64,000 nt of DNA from an uncultured Clostridia bacterium (GCA_944368925.1 CALVXG010000003.1:1-64000); one strand, 5' to 3'; counted from the first letter of the stretch, positions 42,370 through 50,582 are shown. Program-made: numbers and translations. Notes: generated by a model from the sequence alone, not told the origin.

Positions 42370-42708
42370 TCAGCCGCCCAACCCGTTCGTATACAGTATC
42401 CCGCAGGCAACAAACAGCCGCTTTTCCGTGCTGAGCAGTACGATCCCCTTGCTCCTCGCCAAATCAATGACTTCCTGCTCCGGCCTCTTCCCCCGCACAA
42501 ATACGATGCAAAGCATATCCATCATCTCCGCCGTGCGCACTACCTGCGGATTCAATAACCCCGTCAGCAATACGGACTGATCTTTTACGTACGCCAATAC
42601 GTCGCTCATCATGTCCGATCCGCACGCCGTATGAATTTCCGTATCCAGATGCTCTTCCCCGCACAAAATCTCCGCATCGAGCAGCCTGACCACATCCCTG
42701 ATCGTCAT
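42370..42708 (-). CDS. DRTGG domain protein (first of two)
   Basis: 112 residues, GGAG before the ATG. DRTGG pattern: MTIRDVVRLLDAEILCG, DMMSDVLAYVKDQSVLLTGL, QVVRTAEMMDMLCIVFVRGK, and a final KGIVLLSTEKRLFVACG. First gene of the cassette 42708-39580, with promoter at 42798-42826. Confidence 0.85.
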   Translation of the reverse strand: MTIRDVVRLLDAEILCGEEHLDTEIHTACGSDMMSDVLAYVKDQSVLLTGLLNPQVVRTAEMMDMLCIVFVRGKRPEQEVIDLARSKGIVLLSTEKRLFVACGILYTNGLGG

Positions 42709-42797
42709 ACCTTATCTCCCAGATTTTTTATTTTACGGCACGATACCACGCCTTTCCCTGCGAAATATCCGCCCTTCCCTTTTTAAAATATGTATTC

Positions 42798-42826
42798 ATC
42801 ATACCATACTCGCGCGCCCTTTTCAA
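42798..42826 (-). promoter_or_regulatory. Promoter of the sensory hydrogenase cassette
   Basis: Minus strand TTGAAA (42826-42821), 17 bp, TATGAT (42803-42798). Confidence 0.65.
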
Positions 42827-42860
42827 CAGGTTTTACGATTTTTCTGCATTCGATTTCATA

Positions 42861-42894
42861 AAAAGGGGCGCGATCTTTCGATCGCGCCCCTTTT
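42861..42894 (-). terminator. Terminator of queD
   Basis: 15-bp perfect stem (42861-42875 with 42880-42894), loop TTTC; T-rich on the minus side. Confidence 0.85.
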
Positions 42895-42914
42895 CCTATG
42901 TAATTTTGTTCCGT

Positions 42915-43481
42915 TTATCTCTTTTTATAGCCGCATTTCGGGCATACTCCTTCCTCGTTCAGCGCGATCCCGCAAAGCGGACAACGGTCGATCTTGTTCC
43001 GCGTTTCAAATTCCTGCGACGCCGCATTCACCCCGCTCGTAAAGGTGAGCTTGGCTATGTTCAGTTTGTCTTTCAAAAGCGAATAGACGATCTTGATCAT
43101 CCCTTCGACCGTCATGGTCTCCTTCGTCACCACCAGACGACAGTCGGGATACGCCGTCGCAAGCTCCGTCTTAAACGCTTCCCCCTTCATCTGATTCTGC
43201 GGCGCGCCGTCCTTGATCCCCTGCTTCTCGTAGACTTCCAATACCGCCGGAAGCAACGGATCGTCTTCCCGCAAAATCAACGCATGGTCAAAATTTTTCA
43301 GAACGTCCCACGCCGTCTTCTGAATTTCGTTGCAGGGAAAAACCATGTTCACGCCTTCGTTGATCGTGTCCTCCACCTCGATCGTGAGCACGCCCGTGTG
43401 CCCGTGCAAATACTGCGCCTCTCCTTTGAACTCGTAAAACCTGTGCGCGTACTGCAAATCGATTTTTGTGATGCTCCTCAT
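42915..43481 (-). CDS. queD: 6-carboxytetrahydropterin synthase (QueD) with C-terminal zinc ribbon
   Basis: 188 residues. QueD makes 6-carboxytetrahydropterin for queuosine biosynthesis. Zinc histidines lie in YAHRFY and LHGHTGVL, the catalytic set in TKETMTVEG. The family is usually ~120-140 residues; here the last ~25 form a zinc ribbon (RCPLCGIALNEEGVCPKCG), seen in some Clostridia. QueH is encoded 19 kb away, so queuosine modification is likely. Confidence 0.88.
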   Translation of the reverse strand: MRSITKIDLQYAHRFYEFKGEAQYLHGHTGVLTIEVEDTINEGVNMVFPCNEIQKTAWDVLKNFDHALILREDDPLLPAVLEVYEKQGIKDGAPQNQMKGEAFKTELATAYPDCRLVVTKETMTVEGMIKIVYSLLKDKLNIAKLTFTSGVNAASQEFETRNKIDRCPLCGIALNEEGVCPKCGYKKR

Positions 43482-43613
43482 AAATAAATCTCCTACTCTT
43501 TTAGATTTTTAAGAAATTCTGACCCTTTGCGCGCTTGGCCGTCTTTCCCGCAGCCTTCCGCCTTCTCGCGGCTTTTCCGCCGCTCGCCGATATGCCTTTC
43601 CTCCTTCGCAAAT

Positions 43614-43638
43614 TATCAATATTAATTTCTTATTGATA
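43614..43638. promoter_or_regulatory. Inverted repeat at the queD start region (possible operator)
   Basis: TATCAATA (43614-43621) and TATTGATA (43631-43638) are a perfect 8-bp inverted repeat with a 9-bp spacer, starting at the last base of the -10. Confidence 0.45.
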
Positions 43639-43666
43639 TTATATATTAATAATGAGCCTTTGTCAA
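43638..43666 (-). promoter_or_regulatory. Promoter of queD
   Basis: Minus strand TTGACA (43666-43661), 17 bp, TATAAT (43643-43638): full consensus. The leader is ~150 bases. I searched it by eye for a preQ1 aptamer and did not find the required stem. Confidence 0.85.
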
Positions 43667-43699
43667 GAGCATTTTATAAAATTTTTCCAAAAATTTTTG

Positions 43700-43959
43700 G
43701 AAGCAAAACGGGACAAAAGCGCTTCGGAAAACGAGAGAGGCAAAAAAGAGGGAAAAAGCCACGAAAAGCGAGGGAGACTAAAAAGGCGGCGAAAAGAGCC
43801 GCAGAAAGCGGATAAGACTGAAAAGAGAGGGCAAAAAGAGCTTCAAAAAGCGAAGGAGACTGAAAAGGCGGCGAAAAGAGCCGCAGAAAGCGGATAAGAC
43901 TGAAAAGAGAGGGCAAAAAGAGCCGCGGAAAAAGCGGTGGAGGCGGTAAACGAAAAAAA
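43700..43959. repeat. Purine-rich tract with an 82-bp direct repeat
   Basis: The plus strand is almost purely A and G for ~260 bases. A 68-base block at 43773-43840 recurs with one change at 43855-43922, period 82. The period is not a multiple of three, so the Lys/Glu-rich frame across it does not repeat in phase and is not called as a gene. Confidence 0.8.
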
Positions 43960-43991
43960 GGCGCGGCGTCAGAAAATTCTGACGCCGCGCC
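43953..43991 (-). terminator. Terminator of the permease gene
   Basis: 15-bp perfect stem (43960-43974 with 43977-43991) followed on the minus strand by seven T. Confidence 0.85.
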
Positions 43992-44013
43992 CGCAGCCGT
44001 TATAAAATTTCGT

Positions 44014-44895
44014 TTAAAGTCCGAAAGCCTGCATGATGCCGATGGCCGCATAGCCGACCGCTACGCTCACGACATACATGATCCCCATCACGCGCAAAGT
44101 TTTTTTGATATTCTTTTTGCTTTTGAGCAGGATCGTGAGTCCGAGTCCCGCGTTTGCGCAGATCCCCGCAATAAACCCGCCGAACGTGAGACCGTTTAAA
44201 ATATAGGCCTGGGTAATGACCGTGCTTGCCGCGCAGTTCGGGATCAGACCGATCGCGGCGGCGATCAGCGGCTGGTACCATTTTCCGCTCAAGAGAAAGC
44301 TCTCGATCGCTCCTTCCGCATAGTGCATGATAAACCCGAACGCAATGTTTACGATGAGGATATACACAAAGATCTGAAGCGAATGTTCGAGCGGATGCAG
44401 AAAATAACGGTGCAGGTTGTTGTCGTGATCATGGTCGTGTCCACAGGGTGTGCCGCAGATCTCTTCGCCCTCGCCGAGTTCGGCAAGCGGCTCCCTACGA
44501 AACAGCGCGTTGAACAAATACCCCATCGCCACCGAAACCGCAAACAAAATCGCGATCACGGGCATGACAGCTACCGTCTTCGAACCCGACCCGCTCGAAA
44601 GCAAAAGCACGATTGCCTCGTCGCTCGTCGCAAAAAAGACCGCCAGAACCGTTCCCGTCCGTATAAGTTTTTTGTCGTACAGCTTCGCAGCCATCACCGA
44701 AAATCCGCATTGCGGTATGATCCCCGTCGCCGCACCCAAAAGCGGCGCAAGATTTCCTGTCAGAACATTCTTGTTTTTCGTTATGTTCGTCCTGTGCTCC
44801 AACAACTCGATCAGAACATACATCAAAAACAAAAACGGAAAAACTTTCAGACTGTCCAAAGCCGCATGCACAAGAATATGCACTATCTCTTCCAT
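44014..44895 (-). CDS. Putative manganese/heavy-metal exporter (ArsP_2-type permease)
   Basis: 293 residues, about ten hydrophobic segments in two repeated halves. Each half has the family's core loop: GIIPQCGFSVM and GLIPNCAASTV. The loop between the halves is His/Cys/Asp-rich (CGTPCGHDHDHDNN) and could bind metal ions. This matches the 10-TM heavy-metal exporter family named putative manganese transporters. It has its own promoter with a palindrome over the -35. Confidence 0.85.
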   Translation of the reverse strand: MEEIVHILVHAALDSLKVFPFLFLMYVLIELLEHRTNITKNKNVLTGNLAPLLGAATGIIPQCGFSVMAAKLYDKKLIRTGTVLAVFFATSDEAIVLLLSSGSGSKTVAVMPVIAILFAVSVAMGYLFNALFRREPLAELGEGEEICGTPCGHDHDHDNNLHRYFLHPLEHSLQIFVYILIVNIAFGFIMHYAEGAIESFLLSGKWYQPLIAAAIGLIPNCAASTVITQAYILNGLTFGGFIAGICANAGLGLTILLKSKKNIKKTLRVMGIMYVVSVAVGYAAIGIMQAFGL

Positions 44896-45358
44896 ACTCC
44901 GTCTCTCCCGTCTCTCTCCTTATTGAGCAATGATTATACCCCCTACACGCCGCAAAACGCAAGCGTTTTGCACGCACTTTTTCTTTTTTCCTCTCCGTCG
45001 TCCCCTTTCGGCCCGATCTTTCCGATTCCGACACCCGCAAATTTGCCGCCGAATTGTTTACGCCCCCAAAATCGCCCCTTTCTATCGTCTTTCAGTTCCT
45101 TCTGCCGCCTTGTCTGCACTGAAAATGCAAGCCCGCACTTTCCGACAAACGCCGCCCCCGCGAAAAATCGATACAAGCCAAACAGACATCGTGTCCGACA
45201 CGCAGGCTTTATACAAAAACAAGCGACAAGACCGATCGGCCGCCGTTCAAAAAAACAGTACAAACGTGCGGCCGCACTAGCTCATATAAAAAACTAACGA
45301 TGAGACGAATTGCATAAACGGACGCGGAAGACGGACAGGTTGCAAAAAAAGTAACACA
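44896..45358. other. Intergenic region with no gene recognised
   Basis: The left end carries the permease promoter. The remainder (44975-45358) is C/T- and A-rich and holds no ribosome binding site with a credible frame. Confidence 0.5.
44933..44971 (-). promoter_or_regulatory. Permease promoter with palindromic operator
   Basis: Minus strand TTGCGT (44962-44957), 18 bp, TATAAT (44938-44933). The perfect palindrome GCAAAACGC-AA-GCGTTTTGC (44952-44971) overlaps the -35, as expected for a repressor site. Confidence 0.6.
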
Positions 45359-45388
45359 AAAACTCCCCGAAAATTTTCGGGGAGTTTT
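45358..45388 (-). terminator. Terminator of the MsmX-like gene
   Basis: 30-bp palindrome (45359-45388, 15-bp arms) ending in TTTTT on the minus strand. Confidence 0.85.
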
Positions 45389-45405
45389 GAAACCGTATGA
45401 GGAAA

Positions 45406-46827
45406 TTATTTGTTTTCGTCTTTCGGCTCTTCTTTGTCTTCCTTTTCTTCGGGCTGAGCCGCCGCCGCAGCAGCCGCTGCTTCCGCAGCCGCCTTTGCTT
45501 CTGCTTTTTCTTTTCTTGCAGCAGCGCGCGCTTCACGACGCATAGCCGCTTTTTCTTCTTTCGTGACGACTTTGTTCTTCTCGATGATCGCCTGCATTTC
45601 CTGCGGGGTCAGAGGAACAAACGCGGAAGACGCTTCATTTTCGGGCGTGATCTCGTAGCCTTCGTCACGGGCGAGCAGGGACATTTCCGTAGCGCCGTCG
45701 AAGATATGGATATGGCGTGCATCCAGAGCGAGTTCGGTCACTTCGCCGCGGACAACCAGGCTGCGGCTGTCCACTTTCGCGATCATATTGGAAGAATCGC
45801 CGATGATGCTGTTGACTTCTTCGCCTTCCTTGAAGTCAAGTTTGCAGTAAATGAGCGTTTCCGCACCGAGTTTTTCGACAACTTCGACAAACGCTTTGAT
45901 GACCGTGTCGGGCGAAGCCGCGATAAAGCTCTCTTCTTCGTGGATATCTTCGGGACGGACGCCCAACGTGATGGGTTTGCCCGTATTTGCGTAATCTTCT
46001 ATGTTGCGGATACGCGCTTCCACCGATTTCGGCAGCAAAATCTTGTTGTTGACGAATTCAACGTACGTTTTGCCTTTGGACTGCGTAAGCGTTGCAGGGA
46101 AGAAGTTCATCTGCGGCGTTCCGATGAAGCCCGCAACGAACTGGTTGATCGGGTAGTCGTAGAGGTTCTGCGGCGTATCAACCTGCTGCATGAAGCCGTC
46201 TTTCATAACGACGATACGCGTTCCCATCGTCATTGCTTCGATCTGGTCGTGCGTAACGTAAATGAACGTCGTCGCAAGTCTTGCGTGCAGTTTGGAAATT
46301 TCCGTTCTCATCTGCGCACGAAGTTTTGCATCGAGGTTGGACAGAGGTTCGTCGAGCAGGAATACTTTCGGCTCACGGACGATTGCACGGCCCAACGCAA
46401 CACGCTGACGCTGACCACCGGACAACGCCTTCGGTTTACGGGTCAGATAATCCGTGATACCCAAAATCGCCGCCGCTTCTTTCACGCGCTCGTCAATGAT
46501 CTGCTTGGGCACCTTGCGCAGTTTCAGACCGAATGCCATGTTGTCGTACACCGTCATGTGCGGATACAAAGCGTAGTTCTGGAACACCATCGCGATGTCA
46601 CGGTCTTTCGGCACAACGTCGTTGACCAGTTTCCCGTCGATGTACAGTTCGCCTTTGGAAATTTCTTCCAGGCCCGCGATCATACGCAGCGTCGTCGACT
46701 TTCCGCAGCCGGAAGGCCCGACGAATACGATGAATTCTTTATCCTTGATGTCCAGATTGAAATCCGTGACAGCCGTTACGCCGGACGGATACACCTTGTA
46801 AATACCTTTCAGTAAAAGGCTTGCCAT
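45406..46827 (-). CDS. ABC transporter ATPase of the MsmX/UgpC family
   Basis: 473 residues. Energises sugar ABC importers and is often shared by many of them, which fits its solitary position. Walker A GPSGCGKSTT, signature ALSGGQRQRVALGRA, Walker B VFLLDEPLSNLDA, His-switch THDQIEA, then a TOBE regulatory domain to about residue 385. The last ~85 residues are an added Lys/Glu/Ala-rich tail with a long alanine run, likely disordered. Confidence 0.93.
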   Translation of the reverse strand: MASLLLKGIYKVYPSGVTAVTDFNLDIKDKEFIVFVGPSGCGKSTTLRMIAGLEEISKGELYIDGKLVNDVVPKDRDIAMVFQNYALYPHMTVYDNMAFGLKLRKVPKQIIDERVKEAAAILGITDYLTRKPKALSGGQRQRVALGRAIVREPKVFLLDEPLSNLDAKLRAQMRTEISKLHARLATTFIYVTHDQIEAMTMGTRIVVMKDGFMQQVDTPQNLYDYPINQFVAGFIGTPQMNFFPATLTQSKGKTYVEFVNNKILLPKSVEARIRNIEDYANTGKPITLGVRPEDIHEEESFIAASPDTVIKAFVEVVEKLGAETLIYCKLDFKEGEEVNSIIGDSSNMIAKVDSRSLVVRGEVTELALDARHIHIFDGATEMSLLARDEGYEITPENEASSAFVPLTPQEMQAIIEKNKVVTKEEKAAMRREARAAARKEKAEAKAAAEAAAAAAAAQPEEKEDKEEPKDENK

Positions 46828-47030
46828 TGTATGATTTCCTCCCTACGATAAAGTTTTTTTGCTTATTATAAATATTTTACAACATTTCTTTTGAAAACGC
46901 AATGGGCAATAATCACAAATAATCGTTTCTTATCTGTTAATTTTGCCCAACTGTTTCGGCGTTTTTGTCCGTAAACTGCGCCTTTTTACCCGTTTTATGA
47001 CAATTATGTGAAAATTTTTACAATACGGGG

Positions 47031-47059
47031 TTGTATTTTGCCGCCCGATTTGCTATAAT
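47031..47059 (+). promoter_or_regulatory. Promoter of argF
   Basis: TTGTAT (47031-47036), 17 bp, TATAAT (47054-47059). Confidence 0.75.
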
Positions 47060-47115
47060 AAAAAAAAGGCGCGGAACAATTTTTCCGATCTTCCCTGTTC
47101 CGCGGTGAAAGAAAT

Positions 47116-48057
47116 ATGGATATCAATAAATATATACCGAAATATAGAACGGCGCATACGGGACTTCTTCATCTGGCAGATCTGACCGGAGAAGAGATCT
47201 TTGAATACCTCTATGCCGCCAAAGCCATGAAAAAGAAATTCCGCGTCGGAGAAAATCCGCCCGCGCTGCGGGGCAAAACGATCGCCCTGCTGTTCGGCAA
47301 CGTTTCCACGCGCACGCGCATCACCTTTGAAATGGGGATCCGTCAGCTGGGCGGCGAATTCATCTACCTGCCCAAAAACGAAACCCAGCTCTCCCGCGGC
47401 GAAAGTATCCGCGATACCGCCGTCATGCTCGAACGCTACGGCATCGCCGCCGTCGTCCTGCGCGGCTTTGACGATAACGGCATCGAAAAATTTGCCGAAA
47501 ACACTTCCATTCCCGTGATCAACGGCCTCTCCGATACCGCGCACCCTCTGCAGATCCTCTCCGACCTCTATACCATATGGGAGGTCAAAGGCAGGCTGGA
47601 TAACCTCAAACTCGCTTACATCGGAGACGGAAACAACGTCGCCAACTCCCTCATCCTCGGCTGCTCGAAAGTCAATATGGATATTTCGCTCGCAAGCCCC
47701 CACGGCTACAGCCCCCATCAAAACATCGTCGAACGTGGTATGCAGTTCAGCAACGTGACCATCACCGACGACATCTTCGAAGCCGTCCGCGACGCAGACA
47801 TCGTCTACACCGACGTCTTTATCTCCATGAACGACAAGGACGACGAACATAAAAAACATATCCTCTCCCGCTACCGCGTCACGCAAGACGTCATGGCGCA
47901 CGCCAAACCCGACGCCGTCTTCATGCACTGCATGCCCGTGCACCGCGGCGAAGAAGTGGCGGCCGAAGTCGCCGACGGCAGACAATCTATCCTGTACGAC
48001 CAGGCCGAGAACCGCCTGCATATGAACAAGGCCGTCCTCGCCATGCTCGTCAAATAA
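47116..48057 (+). CDS. argF: Ornithine carbamoyltransferase
   Basis: 313 residues. Forms citrulline from ornithine and carbamoyl phosphate. Carbamoyl phosphate loop STRTRITFE, ornithine loop FMHCMPVHRG (HCMP variant of HCLP), and SMNDKDDEHKK in the loop that closes over ornithine. Monocistronic, with its own promoter and terminator and no other arg genes nearby; a catabolic role cannot be excluded. Confidence 0.93.
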   Translation: MDINKYIPKYRTAHTGLLHLADLTGEEIFEYLYAAKAMKKKFRVGENPPALRGKTIALLFGNVSTRTRITFEMGIRQLGGEFIYLPKNETQLSRGESIRDTAVMLERYGIAAVVLRGFDDNGIEKFAENTSIPVINGLSDTAHPLQILSDLYTIWEVKGRLDNLKLAYIGDGNNVANSLILGCSKVNMDISLASPHGYSPHQNIVERGMQFSNVTITDDIFEAVRDADIVYTDVFISMNDKDDEHKKHILSRYRVTQDVMAHAKPDAVFMHCMPVHRGEEVAAEVADGRQSILYDQAENRLHMNKAVLAMLVK

Positions 48058-48084
48058 TTGTATAACCTATTCTATTATAAAGAA

Positions 48085-48135
48085 AGGGAGTGCGTCCGCG
48101 CTTTGCGCGGACGCACTCCCTCTTTCTTTGTCTTT
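48085..48135 (+). terminator. Terminator of argF
   Basis: 17-bp perfect stem (48085-48101 with 48105-48121), loop TTT, then CTTTCTTTGTCTTTTT. Confidence 0.85.
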
Positions 48136-48158
48136 TTACGCGGACGTCCATTTTTTTA

Positions 48159-48187
48159 ACAAGGAACGCCGGGTCGGCGTTCCTTGT
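48159..48187. terminator. Hairpin between argF and the glyoxalase gene
   Basis: 13-bp perfect stem (48159-48171 with 48175-48187), loop of three. It lies downstream of the minus-strand glyoxalase gene. Confidence 0.6.
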
Positions 48188-48223
48188 AAGTTCTCGGAAA
48201 AAGGCTCCCCTTTTTACGTCCCG

Positions 48224-48589
48224 TCAGCGGTTTGCGGGAATGATTTCCAGCCAATAGCCGTCGGGATCTTCGATAAAATAAATGCCCATCTTCTCGTTTT
48301 CAAAACAGATGCACCCCATTTCACTGTGCTTGCGATGCGCCGCTTCAAAGTCATCGACGACAAACGCCAGATGAAATTCGCATTCCCCTAAATCGTATTT
48401 CTGCGGATGATCTTTCAGCCAGGTGAGCTCCAGCTCAAAATCGCTTTCCGCGTTTTTCACATACACGATCGTAAAATCATCCGTCGATTTCCTGCGTACC
48501 TCTTCCAACCCCAACGCCTCTTTGTAAAACCGAAGAGATCTTTCCAGATCGCTGACGTTGTAATTTTCATGAACCATCTTGAACCGCAT
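48224..48589 (-). CDS. gloA: Glyoxalase I-like (VOC family) protein
   Basis: 121 residues from MRFKMVHENYNVSDLE with AAGGAAGG upstream. Four metal-binding positions of GloA: H in MVHENYNV, E in FELELTW, H in EFHLAFV and E in YWLEII. Removes methylglyoxal via a thiol adduct. Single gene; promoter at 48683-48710. Confidence 0.88.
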   Translation of the reverse strand: MRFKMVHENYNVSDLERSLRFYKEALGLEEVRRKSTDDFTIVYVKNAESDFELELTWLKDHPQKYDLGECEFHLAFVVDDFEAAHRKHSEMGCICFENEKMGIYFIEDPDGYWLEIIPANR

Positions 48590-48682
48590 ACCTTTACCTT
48601 CCTTTCTTTTCTTTGCCCGTTCTTTCCTTCGGCCGAATGCTCCTGCGTTCACCCAACTATACGGACAGCTTTTTACCCGATT

Positions 48683-48710
48683 ATTATACCATATTTTATT
48701 CTTCTGTCAA
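48683..48710 (-). promoter_or_regulatory. Promoter of the glyoxalase gene
   Basis: Minus strand TTGACA (48710-48705), 16 bp, TATAAT (48688-48683). Confidence 0.7.
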
Positions 48711-48823
48711 CCGCAGACATAACTTTGCCTTGCTTTTTGTCTTCGCTTATTATTTGCGATTTGATAGTCCATAAACCTTTTCCTTACCCGATCCCCTGCC
48801 GCGGACAGTTTCCAAAAACAAAG

Positions 48824-48849
48824 GGCGGCACGAAGAAATTCGCGCCGCC
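48824..48849. terminator. Hairpin downstream of the candidate sRNA
   Basis: GGCGGC (48824-48829) pairs with GCCGCC (48844-48849), with an inner CGAA/TTCG; T5 follows on both strands. It could be a second terminator. Confidence 0.5.
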
Positions 48850-48860
48850 GCAAAGTTTTT

Positions 48861-48981
48861 AAAAAATGAATTGACCGCAGAACCTTGCGGCCCTGCGGTC
48901 AACCCATATATGATAAGGGGGAAAATGATGAGCTATTGAATGTAACCAAGCGGAAGCGTTGCGCGTTTCGTTTGATTACAC
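48861..48981 (-). ncRNA. Candidate ~120-nt small regulatory RNA with a C-rich seed
   Basis: A minus-strand promoter (49014-48986) starts a transcript near 48981. It opens with an imperfect hairpin (about 48979-48940), continues through a single-stranded TTTTCCCCCTTAT (48925-48913), and ends in a perfect 10-bp terminator stem (48902-48893 with 48880-48871) followed by TTCATTTTTT. No frame with a ribosome binding site is present on this strand. C-rich unpaired stretches pair with Shine-Dalgarno sequences in several Bacillota sRNAs (for example FsrA). The family is not recognised; it is a prediction. Confidence 0.6.
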
Positions 48982-48985
48982 GCAT

Positions 48986-49014
48986 ATTATATAGCCTATA
49001 AAAAAAATTGTAAA
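48986..49014 (-). promoter_or_regulatory. Promoter of the candidate sRNA
   Basis: Minus strand TTTACA (49014-49009), 17 bp, TATAAT (48991-48986). The region upstream (49015-49200) is extremely AT-rich, as in strong UP-element promoters. Confidence 0.7.
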
Positions 49015-49391
49015 GTATTTTTTTTTATTTTTTTAAAATTTTTTGAAATAAATTTTCTTTTCATTTTTTGTTATATTTTCACATTTTTGCTCGAAACGTG
49101 TCGAAAAAACCGTTAACTGCGTTAATTACTAACATTCTTTCAATATTGCACACCTAAAAAGCCGTTCACTTTTTCATTTTTCACAAAATTAACATTTTTA
49201 GCATACAAGTAAAAACACGAACAAAAGACACCCGCCGCAGGCAATAAATCTCATCTTCCGCAAAGCAAGAAAATAAATGCGTCGGGCGCAGAAAAACGCG
49301 GAAAAACTATCCGCGGACAAAAGGTTCCTTTTTCCGCCCTTGCGGGAGTACAAAAAACAAACGCGGCCAAGTAAACTGCCCTGCCCCACTA
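49015..49391. other. AT-rich to mixed intergenic region
   Basis: 49015-49200 is about 80% A+T with long T tracts. 49200-49391, downstream of spmB, has frames without ribosome binding sites; nothing else is supported. Confidence 0.5.
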
Positions 49392-49901
49392 TCAGAAAAG
49401 ACGGCAGAAAAAGCAGCCCGCCGCGGCCGCACAAAAATTTGCAACCAGCGCAAGGAGGACGGGGAGCGCGTTTTTGCCTCTATCACGGGAAAAATAGATG
49501 GCGGAGACGTAAAACACGGTCTCGCCCGAAGCGTACAGAACGCAGGCGCAGCGCGCGATATAGGAATCGGCGCCGTAGCGGGCGCAGACGTCGGAGACGA
49601 GCGCCAGAGAGCCGCTGCCCGAAAAGGGTTTGACGAGAACGAGTGAAGAAAGTTCCGTCGGGATCCCGACTGCGGTAAAAAGCGGAGAAAGCGCCTTCGC
49701 GAAGGCCTGCGAAAGGCCGCTGGCTTCGAACAATTCGGATAAGATGAGCACGGCGGCTATATACGGAAAGAGAGATTTTAAAAGGGGCAGCGCGCCTGCG
49801 GCGCCCGCGGCGAAGCTGTCGTAGACGCGGACGCGGCGGATAGCGGCGGCAAGGATGGCCGCAACAAAAAGAACAGGGAGAACGTAGGCGGCGAATTTCA
49901 T
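49392..49901 (-). CDS. spmB: Spore maturation protein B
   Basis: 169 residues from MKFAAYVLPVLFVAA. Nucleoside-recognition/Gate-type membrane protein with LFPYIAAVLILSELFEASGL and KPFSGSGSLALVSDV, typical of SpmB. The start is inside the end of spmA (ATGA overlap). With SpmA it promotes spore core dehydration in sporulating Bacillota; homologues also occur in non-sporulators, so sporulation is not proven. Confidence 0.9.
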   Translation of the reverse strand: MKFAAYVLPVLFVAAILAAAIRRVRVYDSFAAGAAGALPLLKSLFPYIAAVLILSELFEASGLSQAFAKALSPLFTAVGIPTELSSLVLVKPFSGSGSLALVSDVCARYGADSYIARCACVLYASGETVFYVSAIYFSRDRGKNALPVLLALVANFCAAAAGCFFCRLF

Positions 49902-50449
49902 TTTTTTCTCCCGCAGACGAGTCTGACCGAAAGCACGCCGATTACGAGTGCCGTAAGCGCGGCAAAGAGCGCGGGGAGCACGATGTCGTACGGCGCCGCC
50001 GACCCCGCCTGTATGCGCAGGGACAGGACGGTCGTCGGCAGAAGCTGGACACCCGCGCAGTTTACGACAAAAAACATGGTGCGCGCGTATTGTTCTTTCC
50101 TGTCGCCGAGAAGGCGCATGGCGGTGACGCCCGCACCCGTCGCGGCACCGCCCATTCCGAGAAAGTTGGCGGCCAGGTTGACGGAGATCAGCTCCGCCGC
50201 CTTTTCGTCGCGCGTGCGGAAAATTTTTGCGATCGGAGGCCGAAGCAATTTGGAAAAGCCGCGCAGAAACCCCGCGTCTTCCGCAACTTTCAAAAATCCG
50301 AGCCATACCGCATACACCGCCGCGAGCGTCACGCCGAGCATCAGCGCGTTTTTCGAGCCTTCCAGCATGGCGGGCAAAAACGCGTTCGGGTCGCGCACGA
50401 TCAGAAGTACGCCCGAGGCGACAAACACAAAGACAAAAATCACGTTCAT
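49898..50449 (-). CDS. spmA: Spore maturation protein A
   Basis: 183 residues, GGGAG before the ATG. Hydrophobic with the SpmA core: EGSKNALMLGVTLAAVYAVW, NLAANFLGMGGAATGAGVTA and FFVVNCAGVQLLPTTVLSLR. Partner of SpmB. No other spore genes are within view. Confidence 0.92.
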   Translation of the reverse strand: MNVIFVFVFVASGVLLIVRDPNAFLPAMLEGSKNALMLGVTLAAVYAVWLGFLKVAEDAGFLRGFSKLLRPPIAKIFRTRDEKAAELISVNLAANFLGMGGAATGAGVTAMRLLGDRKEQYARTMFFVVNCAGVQLLPTTVLSLRIQAGSAAPYDIVLPALFAALTALVIGVLSVRLVCGRKK

Positions 50450-50582
50450 GGTTTTACTCCCTCAGCTAAAAATATGCGCCTAATGGACAAGATATGCGGC
50501 CGCTCCTCCCGCAAAAATCGGCACGCCGCACAAAAATTCGGCGCGCAAAGGGAGTCGGCGCGCAAAAAACTTTCAAAATAGT

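Noticed and set aside
43482-43640. preQ1 riboswitch in the queD leader
   Set aside because: An A-rich stretch near the start codon looked suggestive, but the required C-rich loop and stem could not be found.
43652-43897. Lys/Glu-rich frame in the purine tract
   Set aside because: Composition follows from the purine strand; the 82-bp duplication is out of phase and there is no ribosome binding site.
48914-48940. Tiny leader frame MMSY after AAGGGGGAAA on the plus strand
   Set aside because: It is the complement of the C-rich seed of the candidate sRNA, and there is no plus-strand promoter or downstream gene.
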